A DNA stretch of 64,000 nucleotides from Alphaproteobacteria bacterium HGW-Alphaproteobacteria-18 (GTDB lineage Bacteria > Pseudomonadota > Alphaproteobacteria > Caulobacterales > Hyphomonadaceae). The stretch is taken from NCBI GenBank assembly GCA_002841155.1, contig PHEH01000004.1, forward strand, positions 186,001-250,000. Direction: 5' to 3'. How positions within the stretch are numbered: position 1 is the stretch's first letter; the number at the start of each line of letters is the position of its first letter. The position numbers and the translations under genes were made by a program. The notes below the pieces were generated by a model. The model worked only from the letters and a program-made list of their open reading frames with translations. It ran no database searches and was not told the DNA's origin. Below, one piece after another: positions 55,133-63,820 of the stretch.

Positions 55133-55845
55133 AGGCTGAACATCGCCAAATCGACTACGGCTCTATAAAAATCGCTTTCACCGTGAACCGGCGAGAGCGA
55201 ACTACGCTTGAAATCGCCGTTGAGCCGGACCTCAGCGTCACCGTTGCAGCGCCTGTCGACGCAGACTGCGCTGCCATAGACGCGAAAGTACGAAAGCGCG
55301 GCGCGTGGATTATGAAGCAGCAGGCATTCTTCCGGCAATTTCTTCCGCGAACGCCTGAGCGCCAGTTTGTGGCCGGCGCCACTCATCGCTACCTTGGTCG
55401 GCAATACCGGCTCAAGGTTCGTGCAGGTCTGATCGACCGTGTGAGGCTGTTTCGCGGCTTCATCGATATTGAAACACTCCGGCCAAAGACGGACGCTCAT
55501 ACACGCGGTCTTGTAGAAGATTGGTACCGCGACCGTGCAAAGCTGAAGTTTCAGGAACGCATCGAGGTCTGCCAGGAACGTTTCGCAACGCCCGCCAGAG
55601 TTTCACCGGAAGGCATTGTCGTTCGAAAGCTTAGCCACCGCTGGGGCTCCATGTCGCCCGCTGGCAGGCTTGTCTTGAATACAAGGCTCATTGAAGCGCC
55701 GGTTGATGCGATCGACTACGTGATCACGCACGAGCTCTGCCACAGGCTTCATCCTCATCATGGCAAGGCATTCTTCAAGACGCTGACTGCTGTCATGCCT
55801 GATTGGGAACGTCGGAAGGTGCAGCTCGAACGCCTGATGGCCTAA
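55129..55845 (+). CDS. YgjP-type zinc metalloprotease (DUF45)
   Basis: A 238-residue protein with the zinc motif HELCHRLHPHHGKAFF (H201, E202, H205 and a later ligand) and the family segment RKLSHRWGSMSPAGRLVLNTRLIEAP. Members with this fold are common next to hsdR in type I operons and may control the restriction subunit by proteolysis; that is an inference. The ATG overlaps the hsdR end by four bases. It is the last gene of the operon and converges on the Fic gene with a 10-base gap. Confidence 0.88.
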   Translation: MKAEHRQIDYGSIKIAFTVNRRERTTLEIAVEPDLSVTVAAPVDADCAAIDAKVRKRGAWIMKQQAFFRQFLPRTPERQFVAGATHRYLGRQYRLKVRAGLIDRVRLFRGFIDIETLRPKTDAHTRGLVEDWYRDRAKLKFQERIEVCQERFATPARVSPEGIVVRKLSHRWGSMSPAGRLVLNTRLIEAPVDAIDYVITHELCHRLHPHHGKAFFKTLTAVMPDWERRKVQLERLMA

Positions 55846-55855
55846 ACCCTCGGAG

Positions 55856-57028
55856 TCAAAGTGGCTCAGTGCCAGCGTCCAGCAACGACAGATACCGCCG
55901 GTAAACAAACACGCGCCCCCGCGCCTTCCCGGTAATCTCTTCCACAATACCGAGCGCCTGAAGGCGCTCCAGCGCTGCCGTCGCCGTCGGAAACGTCACA
56001 CCGGAAAGCTCGGCCGCCGTGCCGATTGTCAGGAGCGGTCGCTTCTGAAGGATCGCATGCAAAGCCTGAGCTGCGGGCGCCCCGCGCCCGAGCCCGGCGA
56101 TCCTTGCGGCATCTTCGGCGAAGATTGCAGAGATCGACCGCGCCGCTTCATGCGCCTGGCGCGCCACATCCCTCACGCCGGTCAGGAAGAACTCGAGCCA
56201 GGTCTCCCAACGGCCATGCTCACGAACTTCCTGCAGCAAGGCGTAATACGTCGCTCTGTGAGACTTTAGATAGAGGCTCAGATAGAGGAGCGGCTCATCG
56301 AGGATCCCCTGCTCGCAGAGATACAACGTGATCAGCAGGCGACCTAGCCTGCCATTGCCATCGAGGAACGGATGGATCGTTTCGAACTGCACATGCGCGA
56401 GGCCCGCCTTGATGAGAGGCGGCAGACCGGAGTCCGTCTCGTGCAGGAACGCTTCAAGATTGCTCATCAGGTCCAGCACGTGCTGGGGCGGCGGCGGCAC
56501 GAACAACGCGTTGCCGGGCCGTGTTCCGCCGATCCAGTTCTGCGAGCGGCGGAACTCGCCTGGCTGCTTCGTGCTTCCCCTGCCGGACGACAAGAGAATG
56601 CCATGCATCTCCTTCAGCAGGCGGAGCGATAGCGGGAACCCTCCACGGATGCGGTCCAGGCCATGCGTCAACGCTGCGACATAGGTCGAGACCTCCTCGA
56701 CATCGTCCAGCGGTACGCCGGGCGCGGCCTCATCTTCGTAGAGGAGCAGGTCCGATAGCGAAGACTGGGTCCCCTCGATCTGGGACGAGAGCAGCGCTTC
56801 CTTGCGCACGTACATGTAGAGGAAGAGCGATGTGTCGGGGGCCACGCTGCGAACGCCGTCCAGTCGCCCCAGCGCAAGCATCGCCTCGCTGGCGAGAACC
56901 GACAGGCCCGCCATGTCGATCGGGGGCCGGTGCGGCAGATCCGGCGGCAGGAAGGCGCGCACGGTTTCGCCGGTGACAGTGCTCGTCACCCATTTGCCTT
57001 TCCGGCCGGAGTCCTGCGGAGCTGCCAT
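55856..57028 (-). CDS. Fic-domain AMP transferase with C-terminal winged helix
   Basis: A 390-residue protein. The Fic active site HPFLDGNGRLGR starts at residue 219. The N-terminal inhibitory motif SSQIEG (S81 to G86, matching S/T-x-x-x-E-G) marks a class II, self-inhibited Fic protein. A C-terminal winged helix (LTIGTAAELSGVTFPTATAALERL) follows. It should transfer AMP from ATP to a target protein. The ATG at 57028 has AAAGGA upstream, and a 12-base inverted repeat covers that site. Confidence 0.9.
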   Translation of the reverse strand: MAAPQDSGRKGKWVTSTVTGETVRAFLPPDLPHRPPIDMAGLSVLASEAMLALGRLDGVRSVAPDTSLFLYMYVRKEALLSSQIEGTQSSLSDLLLYEDEAAPGVPLDDVEEVSTYVAALTHGLDRIRGGFPLSLRLLKEMHGILLSSGRGSTKQPGEFRRSQNWIGGTRPGNALFVPPPPQHVLDLMSNLEAFLHETDSGLPPLIKAGLAHVQFETIHPFLDGNGRLGRLLITLYLCEQGILDEPLLYLSLYLKSHRATYYALLQEVREHGRWETWLEFFLTGVRDVARQAHEAARSISAIFAEDAARIAGLGRGAPAAQALHAILQKRPLLTIGTAAELSGVTFPTATAALERLQALGIVEEITGKARGRVFVYRRYLSLLDAGTEPL

Positions 57029-57032
57029 GGTG

Positions 57033-57068
57033 TATCCTTTAATAGCGCCCAATCGTTATTAAAGGATA
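57033..57068 (-). promoter_or_regulatory. Inverted repeat over the fic ribosome binding site
   Basis: TATCCTTTAATA (57033-57044) and TATTAAAGGATA (57057-57068) are exact reverse complements 12 bases apart. A third copy of the core, CTTTAATA, lies at 57079-57086. In the minus-strand transcript the near arm carries the AAAGGA ribosome site five bases from the ATG, so it may be a DNA operator for the Fic winged helix, an RNA hairpin that hides the ribosome site, or both. Confidence 0.7.
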
Positions 57069-57245
57069 ACCCTATACGCTTTAATAGACTTCCGCGCAAT
57101 TAAAGGCTCGCGCCCTGTCCAGAAACGAGAAAACTGCCGGGTTCGGCCCAAACCGCCGAGCGAGAGACAAAAATGTCCCAGGCAGCCAGGCCAACCTCTT
57201 AAAGACTCGCGCGCCTTCCCCGAATCTTTCCATGACTCCCCTATC

Positions 57246-57653
57246 ATGGCGCTACACATCCGAGACTTCCGTCAAAGCGATGCCGCTGAGCTCACCCCGC
57301 TCAGCGAGGCTGCCCATATGCTCGGTGCCCTGCCCCCGCCTGAAGCTGAAGCCCGCATCCTCGTTGGCCTGCGCGGCCACAGGCTCACCGGCGCAATCTG
57401 GTTTACCCTCAAGGGGCAGACCGGCATCATCTCGTGCATCGCGGCCGCCCAGGCCAATGGCTGGCATTCGGATGTCCAGGAACTTATCGTTGAAGCAAGC
57501 CTCTGGCTTAGCTCACGCGGCGCGGCGCACATCGAGCTCATGGCTATTCCGGGCGACGAAGCCCTCGTCGCCCGCCTGATGGAACTGGACTTCAGGACCT
57601 ACGAGCGCCAAGGCGTCATGCGCCGATTATTACCCGCTCAAAGCGCTGCCTGA
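57246..57653 (+). CDS. GNAT-like acetyltransferase-fold protein
   Basis: A 135-residue protein that looks like a short GNAT domain: HIRDFRQSDAAELTPLSEAA at the start, a central strand pair around LTGAIWFTLKGQ, LIVEASLWLSSRGAAHIEL and a final LMELDFRTYERQGVM. The acetyl-CoA loop is not obvious, so it may be a degenerate member. No strong ribosome site is visible. It stands alone between fic and the DUF2285 gene. Confidence 0.6.
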   Translation: MALHIRDFRQSDAAELTPLSEAAHMLGALPPPEAEARILVGLRGHRLTGAIWFTLKGQTGIISCIAAAQANGWHSDVQELIVEASLWLSSRGAAHIELMAIPGDEALVARLMELDFRTYERQGVMRRLLPAQSAA

Positions 57654-57924
57654 ACCGGCCCCGCATCGAGCGGCCGCGACCCCTCTGGCCGCAATCGTTT
57701 CAGAGACCCCACACCACCGGCGACCTGCGGACAGTGGGAAGCGCGGCCGCGCGGACCTGCCGGCGAGACCCAGCCGCACGGCCTTTTGCCGAATGACCGG
57801 ATCCTCATTGAGCCTCGCCGGGCAGCCCGGCGTGCTCACTCCGATCCAAACGACAATAACCCAGCCGGGCGAACAGCCCCGCGCCTCTGGCGCGGGCAGG
57901 CCGCGAAGGGACTCGAAGGCCTCC

Positions 57925-58773
57925 TTACGCCGCGCGGCGACCGCCGCTGATCCGTGCCCCGAGCAGTTCGGTGAGGTATCCACCGTCCCGAAGACTTTCT
58001 GCTTTGCGGATCACATAGCGCAGGGACGCGCGCAGCGCGCTTCCATCTATGCCCCATTCTTCCGCAACGGCGGCAGGCCCGTGAAGAAGCGAAGCAATCT
58101 CGCGCTGGCTCATTCCGGCTTTTAGACAGTCGAGCGCGATGACGCCGTTGCGCAGGATCTGCGTCGTCTTCGTCCAGCGCGCCGCTGACGTGTCCGGACC
58201 TTTTCCATAGAGGCGGAGCGCTTCCTTCTGGACTTTCAGCTTGCGCTCGAGATCGATGAGATCGGGCGTCTGCATTTTCATCCGTACCGGTTCAATTCCG
58301 AGATGAGACATGCCGGTGCAGCGCACCTGGACAATGCATCCCTTACCGCGGATCAGGAGATATTCGCGGGCAGCGGTGTCGGTCACGTGTGTGATGCTAC
58401 AATGATGCACGGTCCGGTCCCAGATATCGCAGCGCTCGCCCGGCAGGCGCGGCGTGCAGTTTACCTCGACCTGGTCGGGGAACACATAATGGGTCCAGAC
58501 CGCGTCGGCGTCGATGCCGCTCAAGTCCGGATCCGGCATGAGCACCAGCCCCCAGCGCTCTGCGAGGCCCTGCGGCACGCGCGACCGGAGGAGCCGGATG
58601 GGGGCGCAGGGCGCCTTCCTCTCGGAAATGTCGGCATCTTTTCGGCTGATGGCATCACGGCGCAGTTCGTCATTGCGCCGGGCATATTCCCAGGCCCAGC
58701 GATCCAGAGGAAGGCGGGACAGGTAATCGTAAGGTGCAGTCTCTGCGCAGGTCTCGAGTGTAAACGTCTTCAT
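57925..58773 (-). CDS. DUF2285-domain protein of the conjugative element
   Basis: A 282-residue protein with the N-terminal segment PYDYLSRLPLDRWAWEYARRN (DUF6499-like) and a C-terminal DUF2285 region with an HTH-like run (LKAGMSQREIASLLHG and ALRASLRYVIRKAESLRDGGYL). Such proteins are typical of alphaproteobacterial ICEs and are thought to be transcriptional regulators. The ATG at 58773 has GAGG upstream. It is divergent from trbB. Confidence 0.82.
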   Translation of the reverse strand: MKTFTLETCAETAPYDYLSRLPLDRWAWEYARRNDELRRDAISRKDADISERKAPCAPIRLLRSRVPQGLAERWGLVLMPDPDLSGIDADAVWTHYVFPDQVEVNCTPRLPGERCDIWDRTVHHCSITHVTDTAAREYLLIRGKGCIVQVRCTGMSHLGIEPVRMKMQTPDLIDLERKLKVQKEALRLYGKGPDTSAARWTKTTQILRNGVIALDCLKAGMSQREIASLLHGPAAVAEEWGIDGSALRASLRYVIRKAESLRDGGYLTELLGARISGGRRAA

Positions 58774-58859
58774 TGCAGTCCTCGTTCTGCCCACGGCAAA
58801 GCAAATTTCATTCCAAAGAAGAAATGTGCGACAATTTTGCCCGCAATAGGGGAAATTGA

Positions 58860-58878
58860 ATCCCCTCCGTATAGGGAT
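58860..58878. promoter_or_regulatory. Inverted repeat between the DUF2285 gene and trbB
   Basis: ATCCC (58860-58864) and GGGAT (58874-58878) form a short inverted repeat with a nine-base centre in the divergent promoter region. It could be the operator of the DUF2285 protein. The arms are short, so chance is possible. Confidence 0.35.
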
Positions 58879-59040
58879 CATTAATCTTCAAAACCGCCAG
58901 TGCTTGCCGGGGGTCATGCCTGCGGACTTGCGGGTGTTTGCACAGGCCTGCCGCAACTTGCGCAGGATGGCCCCGCGTCCAACTCACGCGGGCGCCTGAA
59001 AGCTGGGAGCTTCTCCGGGACAGGAGAGGTCCCGCGCCCC

Positions 59041-60036
59041 ATGAGCTACCGCTTACACCAGCAGGAAACAGAATGCCGGCGCAGCCTGATGCTGCGCACC
59101 GCCTTCTGCCCGGTGGTTCGCGAAGCGCTCGATGCGGCCGACACGATCGAAGTGATGGCCAATCCCGACGGCTCGATCTGGATCGAAAAAGCGGGCGCGG
59201 GCGTCATCGTTTCAGAGCACTCGCTGGATGCGACCGACCGGGAACGCGTGATCCGGCTGGTTGCATCCGGCGCGGGTGATATCGTCAGCGCGGGCCATCC
59301 GATCATTTCCGCCGAACTTCCGGGGACCGGCGAGCGGTTTGAAGGCCTGCTCCCACCGGTTTCGACAGCGCCGTGCTTTTCGATCCGCAAGCCCGCCTCG
59401 TCGCCGTTTGGTCTAAGCGACTATGTTGACCAGGGCAGCTTGTCGCCTGCGCTCTGCGCGGCGCTCAAGGAAGCGCTCGGCGCGCATGGGAACATCCTGA
59501 TTGCCGGCGGCACGTCTTCCGGCAAGACCACGTTCACGAACGCACTGCTGGCTGAGCCGGTGCTGGCCGCCGACCGGATCATCATTCTTGAAGACACGCG
59601 GGAGCTCTGCTGCGCGGTGCCCAATGCCGTCCAGCTGAGGACGCAGCGCGGCAGCGTCTGCCTGCAGGAACTTGTCCGCTCGACGCTGCGCCTGCGCCCT
59701 GACCGGATCATTGTCGGGGAAGTGCGAGGGCCAGAAGCGCTCGATCTGCTGAAGGCCTGGAATACCGGACACCCCGGCGGGATCACAACGCTGCATGCAA
59801 ATTCTGCCCTCGGCGCGCTGAGACGTCTCGAACAGCTCACGCTTGAAGCGACACCGCGCGCGCCGTTCGATCTCATCGCCGACGCAATAGACGTGGTTGT
59901 CTTTATGAGCCGCGCGAACGGCGTCCGCCGCATCGAGGAGGCGCTGCGCGTCCTCAGCTTCGACGGCGACGGCTATGTGACCGAGCCGCTGGTGTCGCGG
60001 TCCCTTACCCTCGTCAAACATGGAGACTTCACATGA
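59041..60036 (+). CDS. trbB: Conjugative transfer ATPase TrbB (VirB11-like)
   Basis: A 331-residue hexameric traffic ATPase of the mating channel. Walker A is [16 protein letters not shown] (residues 155-170), the Asp box is [11 protein letters not shown], and the His box lies in [19 protein letters not shown]. The ATG at 59041 is the family start. It is the first gene of the trb operon and overlaps trbC by four bases. Confidence 0.94.
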   Translation: MSYRLHQQETECRRSLMLRTAFCPVVREALDAADTIEVMANPDGSIWIEKAGAGVIVSEHSLDATDRERVIRLVASGAGDIVSAGHPIISAELPGTGERFEGLLPPVSTAPCFSIRKPASSPFGLSDYVDQGSLSPALCAALKEALGAHGNILIAGGTSSGKTTFTNALLAEPVLAADRIIILEDTRELCCAVPNAVQLRTQRGSVCLQELVRSTLRLRPDRIIVGEVRGPEALDLLKAWNTGHPGGITTLHANSALGALRRLEQLTLEATPRAPFDLIADAIDVVVFMSRANGVRRIEEALRVLSFDGDGYVTEPLVSRSLTLVKHGDFT

Positions 60037-60368
60037 CGAACAATCAGACCGACCACGGCAGGAACAGCGTCCGCAAAGCGGCGATCCTGATTGGCCTCAC
60101 TACGGCCCTCGCCCTTCCGGCCCATGCTGCCGGCACAGGCATGCCCTGGGAAGGCCCGCTCGACCAGATCCTCTCCTCGATCGAAGGCCCGGTCGCGCGC
60201 ATCGTAGCCGTGATCATCATCACGATCACGGGTCTCACCCTCGCGTTCGGCGAAACGTCCGGCGGTTTCCGCAAGCTCATCCAGATCGTGTTCGGCCTTT
60301 CGATCGCGTTCGCGGCAACGAGCTTCTTCCTGACCTTCTTCTCGTTCGGCGGAGGCGCGGTCGTCTGA
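60033..60368 (+). CDS. trbC: Conjugative pilin TrbC (VirB2-like)
   Basis: A 111-residue pilin precursor with a signal peptide (LIGLTTALALPAHAAG, about residues 19-33) and two membrane segments (VARIVAVIIITITGLTLAF and IVFGLSIAFAATSFFLTFF). In RP4 the mature pilin is cyclised by TraF, also encoded here. Coupled to trbB and trbD by 4-base and 1-base overlaps. Confidence 0.92.
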   Translation: MTNNQTDHGRNSVRKAAILIGLTTALALPAHAAGTGMPWEGPLDQILSSIEGPVARIVAVIIITITGLTLAFGETSGGFRKLIQIVFGLSIAFAATSFFLTFFSFGGGAVV

Positions 60369-60622
60369 TGACTGAGGGGTTCGATATCCCGGTCCGCCGG
60401 TCCCTGACCGAGCCGGTCCTGATGGCGGGGGCGCCGCGTACGGCGGCCATCGTCATCGGGACTGTGGCCGCAGCGGTCGGACTTGGCCTCCAGCTCTGGA
60501 TCCCCGGCCTCCTCATCTGGATCGGCGGACATTCTGCGGCCGTGTTCATGGCCCGCCGCGATCCGGACTTCATGACCGTCATGGCCCGCGCGATGCGGCA
60601 CAAGGAGTATCTCTCATGCTGA
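60368..60622 (+). CDS. trbD: Conjugative protein TrbD (VirB3-like)
   Basis: An 84-residue inner-membrane protein with the VirB3 pattern IPVRRSLTEPVLMAGAPRTA followed by two hydrophobic segments and RRDPDFMTVMARAMRHKEYL. It begins at the TGATG overlap with trbC and overlaps trbE by seven bases. Confidence 0.92.
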   Translation: MTEGFDIPVRRSLTEPVLMAGAPRTAAIVIGTVAAAVGLGLQLWIPGLLIWIGGHSAAVFMARRDPDFMTVMARAMRHKEYLSC

Positions 60623-63087
60623 ACCTCGCAGAGTATGCAGACCGCCCGAGGCTACTGGCCGACTACCTCCCCTGGGCCTGTCTCGTCGCGCCAGGCGTGA
60701 TCCTGAACAAGGACGGCGCGTTCCAGACGAGCTTCCGGTATCGGGGGCCTGACCTTGAAAGCTCGACCGAGTCCGAACTCGTCGCCGTCACCGCGCGCCT
60801 CAACAATGTCCTGCGCCGGTTCGGGTCGGGCTGGGCGCTCTTCTTCGAAGCCGTCCGCCGCGAAGCGCCGCCCTATCCGGAATGCGCCTTCCCCGATGCG
60901 GTCTCCTGGCTCGTCGACGAGGAACGCGCGATTGCCGCCGATGAAGCCGGTGCACGGTTCGAGAGCGACTATTACCTGACCCTGCTCTGGCTGCCGCCGG
61001 AAGATCTCGCAGGCCATGCCGAACGCGCGCTGATCACTAAGGCGAAGACAGAAGACGCCTATGCCTGGCGCGCACGGCTGGAAGAGTTCCAGCAGCATGC
61101 TGCGCGGGCATTTGATCTCCTCTCAACTGCGCTGCCGGAGATCGCCCGGCTCTCAGACAGCGAGACCCTCACCTACCTGCATTCGACGATCTCGACGAAG
61201 CGCCATCCGGTCGTTGTCCCGGAACTGCCCGTCTTCCTGGACGCCGTGCTGGCGGACGAGCCGTTCACCGGCGGGCTCGAGCCGATGATTGGTAATGCCC
61301 ACATCCGTACCCTGACGGTGCTGGGTTATCCGGCCTCGACGCTGCCCGGCATTCTCGACGAACTGAACCGCCAGGGATTTGGCTATCGCTGGGTGACGCG
61401 GTTCATCGCGATGGATAAGGCCGAGGCCGAGAAGCTGCTTTCGAAGAAACGGCGCCACTGGGCCGCCAAGCGCAAGTCGGTTGGCGCGATCCTGCGCGAG
61501 ACGATGTTCAATGAGCCGACAACGCTCGTCGACAATGATGCCGACAACAAGGCGCAGGACGCCGACGCTGCGCTCCAGGAGCTTGGCAGCGACCTTGTCT
61601 CCTATGGATATGTGACCACGACGCTCACGGTCATCCATGACGACGCGCGAATTGCAGAGGAGCAGGCCCGCGCGCTCGAGCGGATCATCAACGGCCGCGG
61701 GTTCACGGTGATTGCCGAGAGCCTCAACGCCGTCGAGGCCTGGCTCGGAAGCCTCCCGGGGCACCCTTACGCCAATGTCCGCCAGCCGGTGCTGCACACG
61801 CTGAACCTTGCCCACATGATCCCGGTCTCGGCAGTCTGGGCGGGCGATGCCTTGAACCGCCACCTCAATGGCCCTGCCCTCATCGAAGCGCAGACCGGCG
61901 GCTCGACCCCGTTCCGGCTGAACCTGCATGCCGGGGATGTCGGGCATACGATGATTGTGGGCCCGACGGGCGCGGGCAAATCCGTTCTCCTCGCCATGCT
62001 GGCCCTGCAATGGCAGCGCTACCCCGGCGCTCAGGTGTTCATCTTCGACAAGGGCGGATCGGCGAGGGCCACCACGCTGGCGCTCGGGGGCAAACACATT
62101 CGCTTTGGTGACGGCCGGCAGCCTGACCTCCAGCCCCTGGCGAACATCGATACCTGGCAGGGCGCCGGCCTTGCGGCCGGATGGCTCCAGGGACTTCTGG
62201 AACAGGCGGGCCTCAAACTGACGCCGGAGCTCAAAGCCCGGCTCTGGGAAGGCCTCATGGCCCTCGCCTCCGCGCCGCCACGAGAGCGCACGCTCACCGG
62301 GCTCTCACTCATGCTGCAGGACCGCGAGCTGCGCACCGCGCTCGAACCCTACACACTCGAAGGCTCTCTGGGACGGCTACTGGACGCCGACGAAGACACG
62401 CTGGCGCTTTCAGATCTCGCCTGTTTCGAGATGGAAGAGCTCATGCACCTCTCCGGCGCGGCGCTCCCCGTCCTGACGTATCTCTTCGACCGGCTTGAAG
62501 ACCGGTTCGACGGCAGGCCCACGCTGCTCATCCTAGACGAGGCCTGGCTGTTCCTCGACCATACCGCGTTTGCGGGCCGTATCCGCGAATGGCTCAAAAC
62601 CCTGCGCAAGAAGAACGTCGCAGTCGTGTTCGCCACCCAGTCGCTTGCCGATATCACCACGAGCAGCATTGCGCCGGCCCTGATCGAATCCTGCCCGACG
62701 CGGATCTTCCTGCCGAATGAGCGGGCCGGCGAGCCGCAGATGCGCGAGGCCTATGAACGGTTCGGACTGAACGTCCGCCAGATCGAGATCATCGCGCGGG
62801 GGGCGCCGAAGCGGGACTATTACTTCCAGTCGCCCAGAGGCTGCCGCCTGTTCGATTTGAGCCTTGGCCCTGTGGCGCTCGCCTTCGCCGCCGCTGGCAC
62901 CCCGGAAGACCAGGCCACGCTCGACCGCGTGATGGCCGAGACCGAAGGCGAAGGATTCGCGGAGACCTGGCTCCACGAAAAGGGCCTCGCCTGGGCGGCA
63001 GACTTGCTGGCCCGCTGGCCGGGCCATCCATCGGCCGAACGTCCCCCAAGTCCGACCTTCCGTCCACAGATCCTCGCTGCCGAATGA
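60616..63087 (+). CDS. trbE: Conjugative ATPase TrbE (VirB4-like)
   Basis: An 823-residue ATPase that powers pilus assembly and DNA transfer. The CagE/TrbE N-terminal domain is followed by Walker A GPTGAGKSVLLAML near residue 449 and Walker B LLILDEAWLFLDH. The start overlaps trbD. Confidence 0.95.
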   Translation: MLNLAEYADRPRLLADYLPWACLVAPGVILNKDGAFQTSFRYRGPDLESSTESELVAVTARLNNVLRRFGSGWALFFEAVRREAPPYPECAFPDAVSWLVDEERAIAADEAGARFESDYYLTLLWLPPEDLAGHAERALITKAKTEDAYAWRARLEEFQQHAARAFDLLSTALPEIARLSDSETLTYLHSTISTKRHPVVVPELPVFLDAVLADEPFTGGLEPMIGNAHIRTLTVLGYPASTLPGILDELNRQGFGYRWVTRFIAMDKAEAEKLLSKKRRHWAAKRKSVGAILRETMFNEPTTLVDNDADNKAQDADAALQELGSDLVSYGYVTTTLTVIHDDARIAEEQARALERIINGRGFTVIAESLNAVEAWLGSLPGHPYANVRQPVLHTLNLAHMIPVSAVWAGDALNRHLNGPALIEAQTGGSTPFRLNLHAGDVGHTMIVGPTGAGKSVLLAMLALQWQRYPGAQVFIFDKGGSARATTLALGGKHIRFGDGRQPDLQPLANIDTWQGAGLAAGWLQGLLEQAGLKLTPELKARLWEGLMALASAPPRERTLTGLSLMLQDRELRTALEPYTLEGSLGRLLDADEDTLALSDLACFEMEELMHLSGAALPVLTYLFDRLEDRFDGRPTLLILDEAWLFLDHTAFAGRIREWLKTLRKKNVAVVFATQSLADITTSSIAPALIESCPTRIFLPNERAGEPQMREAYERFGLNVRQIEIIARGAPKRDYYFQSPRGCRLFDLSLGPVALAFAAAGTPEDQATLDRVMAETEGEGFAETWLHEKGLAWAADLLARWPGHPSAERPPSPTFRPQILAAE

Positions 63088-63815
63088 GCCGCCCCATGCG
63101 CCGCCACCTTGTCTGCCTGCTGATGACGACCGCGCCCCTGATGGCCGTGCCCGTCGCTGGCCTCTTCGCACCGCCTGCAATGGCGCAGGTCGCGGTCTAT
63201 GATCCGGCCAACCATGCCCAGAACATCCTGCAGGCGGTCCGCGCGCTGCAGGAACTCGAAGGCCAGGTCCAGCAGCTCGCCCATGAGATCGAGATGCTGG
63301 AGAACATGGCCCGCAATCTCGAGACCCTCCCCGTTTCTGTCGCCGAAAGCATCATCGGCCAGCGCATCCTCCGCATCCAGGATGTACTCCGCCGGGCGCA
63401 GGGCATCGGCTACTCGGTCGACGAGATCGAACGCGATTATGAGACCGCCTACCCTGAAGACTACGGGACGACGACACCGGGCTCCGTGCTTGTCGAAGAT
63501 GCCCGGGCCCGCTGGCGCCAGTCGCGCGACGCATTCCGCGAAACGCTGACCGTCTCGGCCGCTGCGCTCGAAGACAACGAGACGGATGCAGGCGCGATCC
63601 GCAGCCTCGTTACGCAGAGCCAGGACGCGGTCGGCGCGCTGCAGGCCGCCCAGGCCGGCAATGAGCTCAGCGCCATGACCAACCAGCAGCTGATGCAGAT
63701 CGAGGCGATGCTCGCCGCCCAGCACCGCGCAGAGGCGCTGGAAGAGGCGCGCAAGCTTGCGGAAGCCGAACGCGGCCGAGCCCGCCTCAAATCCTTCCTC
63801 GGCGCCGGAGACTAG
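63084..63815 (+). CDS. trbJ: Conjugative protein TrbJ (VirB5-like)
   Basis: A 243-residue exported protein with a signal peptide ending near PPAMAQ, residue about 35, and a long coiled-coil-rich body (LQELEGQVQQLAHEIEMLEN; AEALEEARKLAEAERGRARL). It is a minor pilus component. Overlaps trbE by four bases. Confidence 0.92.
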   Translation: MSRPMRRHLVCLLMTTAPLMAVPVAGLFAPPAMAQVAVYDPANHAQNILQAVRALQELEGQVQQLAHEIEMLENMARNLETLPVSVAESIIGQRILRIQDVLRRAQGIGYSVDEIERDYETAYPEDYGTTTPGSVLVEDARARWRQSRDAFRETLTVSAAALEDNETDAGAIRSLVTQSQDAVGALQAAQAGNELSAMTNQQLMQIEAMLAAQHRAEALEEARKLAEAERGRARLKSFLGAGD

Positions 63816-63820
63816 CCGCC

